From WHTB01 sp050699035 (GTDB lineage Bacteria > Actinomycetota > Actinomycetes > Propionibacteriales > Nocardioidaceae): DNA of 10,314 nt. Below are positions 6,092 to 10,314 of the stretch, one piece after another. The position numbers and the translations under genes are program-made. Below the pieces are notes generated by a model. The model did no database searches. It was not told where the DNA came from and saw nothing but the letters and a program-made list of their open reading frames with translations. Each line of letters starts with the position of its first letter. The stretch's first letter is position 1. The stretch spans positions 1 through 10,314 of the forward strand of contig JBOHDE010000139.1 in assembly GCA_050699035.1 (NCBI GenBank), given 5' to 3'.

Positions 6092-6883
6092 ATGGACATG
6101 GTTGCGGTGATCGGCGGCTCGGGCTTCTACCGGTTCCTCGATGACGCCCGCGAGGTCGACGTGGAGACGCCGTACGGTCGCCCGACCGCGGCGGTGGCAG
6201 TCGGGGAGGTCGACGGCCGGTCGGTGGCGTTCCTGCCGAGGCACGGCAGACGTCACGAGTTCGCGCCGCACACCATCAACTACCGCGCGAACCTGTGGGC
6301 GTTGCGGTCGGTCGGTGCACGACGGGTGATCGCGCCCTGCGCGGTCGGCAGCCTGCAGACGGATCTCGGTCCCGGCGACCTCGTCGTGCCCGACCAGCTC
6401 GTCGACCGCACCAGCGGCCGGGTGCAGAGCTACATGGACGCCGGTGCCGCCCATGTGGGTTTCGCCGACCCGTACTGCCCGGACCTCCGTCGTCACCTGC
6501 TGCGGCCCGGCCCCCAGGAATCGAGGGCACGCGACGGCGGCACCATGGTGGTGGTCGAAGGGCCGCGGTTCTCCACCCGCGCCGAGTCGCAGTGGTACGC
6601 CGCTCAGGGCTGGTCGCTGGTCAACATGACCGGCCACCCGGAGGCGGTGCTGGCCCGCGAGCTCGCGCTCTGCTACGCCACGATCGCCTTGGTCACCGAC
6701 CGGGACGCCGGCATCGAGGCCGGCGACTCGGTGAGCCAGGAGGAGGTCTTCGCCGTCTTCGAGCAGAACGTCGAGGCACTGCGCATCCTGCTCAGGCGGG
6801 TCGTGAGTGAGCTGCCGGAGGACGCCGACTGCGACTGCGCGCGCAGCCTCGACGGTCTGACCCTGCCGTTCGAGCTGCCATGA
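6092..6883 (+). CDS. mtnP: S-methyl-5'-thioadenosine phosphorylase (PNP/MTAP family)
   Basis: Would cleave 5'-methylthioadenosine with phosphate to adenine and 5-methylthioribose-1-phosphate, the first step of methionine salvage. 263 residues from ATG 6092, preceded by GGGAG at 6077-6081. Family motifs: phosphate loop GGSGFY (8-13), PRHGRRHEFAPHTINYRANL (49-68), GPRFSTRAES (157-166), and NMTGHPEAVLARE (178-190). Asp203 and Asp205 in TDRD match the purine-binding aspartates of adenine-specific MTAPs. Methylthioinosine phosphorylases usually have Asn there, so MTA is the likelier substrate. The acidic, Cys-containing tail DADCDCA (244-250) is seen in actinobacterial members. The stop overlaps the epimerase start by 4 bp (ATGA), so the two are coupled. 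Confidence 0.9.
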   Translation: MDMVAVIGGSGFYRFLDDAREVDVETPYGRPTAAVAVGEVDGRSVAFLPRHGRRHEFAPHTINYRANLWALRSVGARRVIAPCAVGSLQTDLGPGDLVVPDQLVDRTSGRVQSYMDAGAAHVGFADPYCPDLRRHLLRPGPQESRARDGGTMVVVEGPRFSTRAESQWYAAQGWSLVNMTGHPEAVLARELALCYATIALVTDRDAGIEAGDSVSQEEVFAVFEQNVEALRILLRRVVSELPEDADCDCARSLDGLTLPFELP

Positions 6884-7926
6884 GGGTGCTGCTGACGGGC
6901 GCGGCCGGGTTCATCGGCGGCGCCGTCGCGACCGCACTGCGCGCCGACGGCCACGACGTCGTCGCCGTCGACGGCCTGATCCCACAGGCCCATCCGGCCG
7001 ACGCCGCCCCCGTTGAGCGCCTGCCCCATGATGTGCACCGCATCGACGTCGCCGACGCGGATGCGATGCGTCCGTTGGTCCGCGGCGCCGACGTGGTCGT
7101 CCACCAGGCCGCGATGGTCGGTGCCGGTGTGGCTCCGGCCGACCTCCCGTTGTACGCCTGGCACAACGACCTCGCCACCGCCCAGCTGCTCGCCCTGATG
7201 GCCGAGGCCTCCGTCCGCCGCCTGGTGCTCGCGTCGTCGATGGTCGTCTATGGCGCGGGCCGCAACCGGTGCGACGAGCACGGGCTCGTCACGCCCGGTC
7301 CGCGCGACCCGGCCGCCTTGCAGCGTGGGGAGTTCGAGCCCGTCTGCCCGTCCTGCGCGCGACCCTTGCACTGGGAGCCGGTCGACGAAGACGCGCCGCT
7401 GCGGCCCCGAGGCAGCTATGCCGCGAGCAAGGTGGCGCAGGAGCACTACGCCGCCGCCTGGGCCGAGCAGACCGCGTCGTCGGTGGTCGCGCTTCGCTAC
7501 CACAACGTCTACGGCCCCGGGATGCCGCGAGACACGCCGTACTCCGGGGTCGCGGCGATCTTCCGGTCCGCGCTGGAGGCCGGCCGGCCACCGCGGGTGT
7601 TCGAGGACGGCGCGCAGATGCGCGACTTCGTGCACGTGTCCGACGTCGCGCGGGCGAACCTGCTCGCGACCGAGCTGGACCCGCCGCCGGGGAGCGAACC
7701 CTACAACGTCTGCTCCGGCGCGCCGATAGGCATCGGCGAGGTCGCCCGCATCCTCACCGCGGCACACGGCGGGCCCGACCCGGTCGTCACCGGCGAGTTC
7801 CGCCCGTCCGACGTACGCCATGTCGTCGCCTCACCGGCGCGGGCAGCCAAGCAGCTGGGCTACACCGCACAGACCATGCCGGACGACGGGCTCCGCGCAT
7901 TCGTCGACGAGCCGCTGCGCGGGTGA
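6880..7926 (+). CDS. NAD-dependent sugar-nucleotide epimerase/dehydratase with CxxH...CxxC insertion
   Basis: Extended short-chain dehydrogenase acting on a nucleotide sugar in the cytoplasm. 348 residues. The NAD-binding GAAGFIG (7-13), the catalytic region SSMVVYG (119-125), Tyr180/Lys184 in SYAASK, and YHNVYGPGMP (207-216) are all present. An insertion between SSMVVYG and SYAASK carries CDEH (131-134) and CPSC (156-159), which could form a zinc knuckle. This arrangement occurs in a group annotated as dTDP-L-rhamnose 4-epimerase-like, which is my best guess, but substrate cannot be fixed from sequence. UDP-glucose 4-epimerase-like activity is an alternative. It starts within the phosphorylase stop (ATGA) and ends 6 bp from the convergent xth stop, with no room for an independent terminator. 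Confidence 0.88.
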   Translation: MRVLLTGAAGFIGGAVATALRADGHDVVAVDGLIPQAHPADAAPVERLPHDVHRIDVADADAMRPLVRGADVVVHQAAMVGAGVAPADLPLYAWHNDLATAQLLALMAEASVRRLVLASSMVVYGAGRNRCDEHGLVTPGPRDPAALQRGEFEPVCPSCARPLHWEPVDEDAPLRPRGSYAASKVAQEHYAAAWAEQTASSVVALRYHNVYGPGMPRDTPYSGVAAIFRSALEAGRPPRVFEDGAQMRDFVHVSDVARANLLATELDPPPGSEPYNVCSGAPIGIGEVARILTAAHGGPDPVVTGEFRPSDVRHVVASPARAAKQLGYTAQTMPDDGLRAFVDEPLRG

Positions 7927-7932
7927 CGGTCG

Positions 7933-8721
7933 TCAAGCAATTTCCGCGATCACCGGCGCATGGTCGCTGGCGCCTTGGCTGGCCCGTGCCTCCCGATCGA
8001 TGAGCCCGCCGGTCACCCGTTTCGCCAGCGCGGGGCTGCCGAGGATGAAGTCGATGCGCATGCCCCGGTTCCGCTCGAAACGCTGCCGGTAGTAGTCCCA
8101 GTACGTGAACACGTCCGGCCCGGGCGTATGCGCACGCACCACGTCGGCGTACCCGCTCTCGACGATCGCGTGAAAGGCGGCCCGCTCCGGCGGCGAGACG
8201 TGGGTGCTCGTGGTGAACCGGCTCATGTCGAACACGTCCTCGTCGAACGGTGCGATGTTCCAGTCGCCGGTGAGGGCGATCTGCGCATCGGGCTCGTCCC
8301 GGAGCCAGCCCTGTGCGGCGACGTTGAGCCGGTCGAGCCACGCCAGCTTGTAGTCGAGGTGCGGGTCACCGAGCGCCCGGCCGTTGGGGACGTAGAGCGA
8401 CCACACCTGGACCCCGCCGCAGGTCGCGCCGAGCGCCCGCGCCTCGGAGGTCAGCGGGTCACCCCACTGCGGCATGCCGTCGAAACCAGGGCGTACGTCG
8501 TCCACCCCCACCCGCGACACGATCGCCACGCCGTTCCACTGGTCGTAGCCGAGCGTGGCCACCTCGTACCCGAGTGCCTGAAGACCCATCAGCGGCCACT
8601 GGTCGTCGCGGGCCTTGGTCTCCTGGACGGTGAGTACGTCGATGTCCTGCGACTGCAGGAATGCCTCGACCCGGTCGATGCGGGAGCGGATCGAGTTCAC
8701 GTTCCAGGTGGCGATGCGCAT
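7933..8721 (-). CDS. xth: Exodeoxyribonuclease III / AP endonuclease
   Basis: Base-excision-repair nuclease: cleaves DNA at abasic sites and trims 3' ends. 262 residues, the usual length. All catalytic landmarks are visible: Asn7 in TWNVNS, Glu34 in QETK, Tyr110 in SLYVPNG, Asp153/Asn155 in GDWN, Asp224 in MRIDFIL and the closing SDHAP (252-256). The trailing GLIDREARASQGASDHAP is typical of bacterial XthA. ATG 8721 starts the first beta strand and lies 7 nt after TAGGGT. The upstream extension to 8784 adds non-family residues. It is divergent from the methyltransferase and convergent with the epimerase (6-bp gap). Confidence 0.95.
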   Translation of the reverse strand: MRIATWNVNSIRSRIDRVEAFLQSQDIDVLTVQETKARDDQWPLMGLQALGYEVATLGYDQWNGVAIVSRVGVDDVRPGFDGMPQWGDPLTSEARALGATCGGVQVWSLYVPNGRALGDPHLDYKLAWLDRLNVAAQGWLRDEPDAQIALTGDWNIAPFDEDVFDMSRFTTSTHVSPPERAAFHAIVESGYADVVRAHTPGPDVFTYWDYYRQRFERNRGMRIDFILGSPALAKRVTGGLIDREARASQGASDHAPVIAEIA

Positions 8722-8734
8722 GCCACCCACCCTA
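8722..8734 (-). promoter_or_regulatory. Leaderless-type -10 element of xth
   Basis: On the minus strand TAGGGT (8734-8729) fits TANNNT and is followed by 7 nt (GGGTGGC) and ATG (8721-8719). The GGGTGG could alternatively serve as a weak ribosome binding site, so leaderless initiation is less certain here than at mazE. The promoter shares the 64-bp gap with the divergent methyltransferase. Confidence 0.4.
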
Positions 8735-8785
8735 AGGTTCGACGAAGTCGCCACGCTCTTGGCCGGCATCGCTGAGAATGACACC

Positions 8786-9568
8786 GTGCCGTTGGAGAAG
8801 TGGTCGGCTGGGGAGACCTACGAACCGTACGTCGGACGTTGGAGCCGTCTGGTCGCGGCCGAGTTCGTCGAGTGGCTTGAAATTCCCGATCAGGCGCGCA
8901 GCCTCGACGTGGGCTGTGGGACCGGTGCGCTCACAGCGACGCTGGCGACCCGGCATCCCGACTCGGAAGTGGTCGGCATCGACCCGTCGCGCTCATTCGT
9001 CACCTATGCGGCCGCGCAATGCCCGAGTGCGACGTTCCACGTGGGGACCGCGGCCGGGCTGCCCTTCCGCGATGCCGCCTTCGGCGCCGCCGTGTCGGGT
9101 CTGGTGTTGAACTTCGTGCCCGACCCGCTGCAGATGCTGTCCGAGATGCGTCGGGTCGTGCAGCCGTCCGGCTGGGTCGGACTCTATGTCTGGGACTACT
9201 CCGAGGGCATGCAGCTCATGCGCAGGTTCTGGGATGCCGCGGTCACACTGGATCCGGACGCCCGCGACCACGACGAGGCTGTGCGGTTCCCGATCTGTCG
9301 CCCGGATCCGTTACTGGACCTGTTCGCCTCAGCTGGGCTGACGTCCACCGAGCTACGGGCCGTCGAGATACCCACGGTGTTTACCGACTTCGATGACTTC
9401 TGGGGGCCGTTCCTCGTCGGCCAGGCACCGGCGCCCGCCTACGTGGCATCGCTCGACCACGACCGTCGGACCCGGCTGCGAGACCTGCTCCACCGAACGC
9501 TCCCCGTCGAACAGGACGGAAGCATCCGGCTGACCGCCCGTGCCTGGGCCTTGCGCGCGGTCCGGTGA
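8786..9568 (+). CDS. Class I SAM-dependent methyltransferase (UbiE/Methyltransf_11 type)
   Basis: Rossmann-fold methyltransferase of unknown substrate. 260 residues from GTG 8786. SAM-binding motif I LDVGCGTG (40-47), acidic motif II GIDPS (64-68), a typical GLPFRDAAFGAAV (91-103) and the DPLQMLSEMRRVVQPSGWVG stretch (113-132) are clear. The N-terminus EKWSAGETYEPYVGRWSRLVA is shared with a common actinobacterial methyltransferase group. GTG 8786 was chosen because homology-like sequence begins there; TTG 8759 is a possible earlier start, and no strong ribosome binding site or -10 element decides it. Downstream of residue 140 lies a variable part that would set the substrate. Stop is 15 bp from the convergent membrane-protein stop. 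Confidence 0.88.
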   Translation: MPLEKWSAGETYEPYVGRWSRLVAAEFVEWLEIPDQARSLDVGCGTGALTATLATRHPDSEVVGIDPSRSFVTYAAAQCPSATFHVGTAAGLPFRDAAFGAAVSGLVLNFVPDPLQMLSEMRRVVQPSGWVGLYVWDYSEGMQLMRRFWDAAVTLDPDARDHDEAVRFPICRPDPLLDLFASAGLTSTELRAVEIPTVFTDFDDFWGPFLVGQAPAPAYVASLDHDRRTRLRDLLHRTLPVEQDGSIRLTARAWALRAVR

Positions 9569-9583
9569 CCGACCCAGCAGAGA

Positions 9584-10314
9584 TCACCACTTGGGCCACA
9601 GCAGGTGCTGCACCGTCAGCGCGCAGACCGCTTGGAGGGCCAACGCCGGCCGCTGCCAGCGCTGCGGGAGCAGGGCAGTGAGCACAAGCACCCACGGGAC
9701 GAACGGCACCCAGATCCGCTCCACCTCCGCCTTGCTCATGCCCGACAGGCTCGCAGCCACGACGGTGAGCCAGGCCGCCGCGCCCAGCAGGACGACCGGC
9801 CGGTCGCCGCCGGGCCGCCGGAAGCGGCGCAGCAGCAGCGCCGTCGCCGCGCCGACGACGAGGCCGGCGGACACGACGAAGGCCGCCACGTCCGCCCACA
9901 CCCAGTAGAAGTAGGACCGCTTCCCGCCCAGACCGTCGTAATACCGCTCGCGCAGCACGCCGTACGCCTCCGGCCAGGAGTACCCGAACGCGAAGAACGT
10001 CGCGGCGACGCCGAGCGCCGCCACCAGCGCCGGGACCAGAGGCCGCCACGCCCTCGCTGCGAGGAGTACGGCAACGGCCAGGATTCCCAGCAGGACAAGG
10101 CCGTACGACAGGAAGACGCAGGAGCCCAGCAGGAGTCCGGCGACGCCGGCCAGCCAGGTGCTGTGACGGGCGGCGGCGACCGCGAGCGTGGCGAGCCCCC
10201 ACGCCGCGACCGGTGCGAACAGGCCGCCGTCGGCCGACACACCGACCCAGATCGCCACCGGGCCGAGCACCAGGAACGGCGCCGTGGCGCGGGCGGCCCG
10301 CTCCACCTCGAGCG
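9584..10314 (-). CDS. Multi-pass membrane protein, possibly glycosyltransferase-related, N-terminus beyond window
   Basis: The frame is open to the right edge. A GTG at 10306-10304 exists, but the preceding codons (CTC GAG) are also open and the sequence begins directly in a membrane domain, so this is probably the C-terminal part of a longer protein. About 240 residues with some eight hydrophobic segments (roughly 10-26, 29-46, 50-85 as two, 89-108, 138-158, 170-187, 199-236 as two). A loop YDGLGGKRSYFYW and the motif SGMSKAEVERIWVPF (near 187-201) are recognisable from actinobacterial membrane proteins encoded near sugar-nucleotide epimerase and glycosyltransferase genes. A GT-C-like transferase role is inference only. 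The protein ends in a conserved-looking HLLWPKW. Confidence 0.75.
   Translation of the reverse strand, partial: LEVERAARATAPFLVLGPVAIWVGVSADGGLFAPVAAWGLATLAVAAARHSTWLAGVAGLLLGSCVFLSYGLVLLGILAVAVLLAARAWRPLVPALVAALGVAATFFAFGYSWPEAYGVLRERYYDGLGGKRSYFYWVWADVAAFVVSAGLVVGAATALLLRRFRRPGGDRPVVLLGAAAWLTVVAASLSGMSKAEVERIWVPFVPWVLVLTALLPQRWQRPALALQAVCALTVQHLLWPKW

Noticed and set aside
6880..7926. Frames within the epimerase (for example 7269-8003) as nested genes
   Set aside because: They are Arg-rich shadow products; the epimerase frame carries all conserved residues.
9381..10202. 273-codon minus-strand frame overlapping the membrane protein
   Set aside because: It is Arg/Gly/Ala-rich, overlaps both the methyltransferase and the membrane protein, and lacks any motif.

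Overview
The window is high-GC (roughly 70 %), densely packed chromosomal DNA. Gene families, codon use, overlapping start/stop codons and repeated leaderless-type promoters all point to an actinobacterium. The mix of genes would suit Nocardioidaceae or a relative, but the sequence does not fix the genus. I see no tRNA, rRNA, CRISPR array, insertion sequence or phage gene.

Layout. (1) 1-911, plus strand: the C-terminal part of a membrane fatty-acid desaturase, cut by the left edge. (2) 909-965: a 57-bp, almost loop-free palindrome between two convergent genes, probably a bidirectional terminator or a dispersed palindromic element. (3) 971-4756, minus strand, read right to left: an OmpR-type response regulator, its histidine kinase (4-bp overlap) and a RecQ-like helicase with a C-terminal phosphoribosyltransferase-like region. 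(4) 4757-5201: no intact gene, but a frameshifted remnant of a VOC/glyoxalase-type gene. (5) 5202-5728, minus strand: a mazEF-type toxin-antitoxin pair with a perfect 12-bp palindrome overlapping its promoter. (6) 5729-6091: non-coding, with a second long inverted repeat (21-bp arms). (7) 6092-7926, plus strand: 5'-methylthioadenosine phosphorylase and an NAD-dependent sugar-nucleotide epimerase, overlapping by 4 bp. (8) 7933-8721, minus strand: exodeoxyribonuclease III. (9) 8786-9568, plus strand: a class I SAM methyltransferase. (10) 9584-10314, minus strand: a multi-pass membrane protein cut by the right edge.

How they fit together. The two-component pair and recQ could be co-transcribed, but recQ also appears to have its own promoter. 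The phosphorylase/epimerase pair and the membrane protein at the right edge resemble parts of a glycoconjugate locus, here split by xth and the methyltransferase. The rest looks like ordinary mixed housekeeping and accessory content. I did not find a clearly new multi-gene system. The most unusual signals are the two long inverted repeats, four identical-geometry leaderless promoters (TANNNT, 7 nt, ATG), the histidine kinase with a very short ATP lid, and the zinc-knuckle-like insertion in the epimerase.
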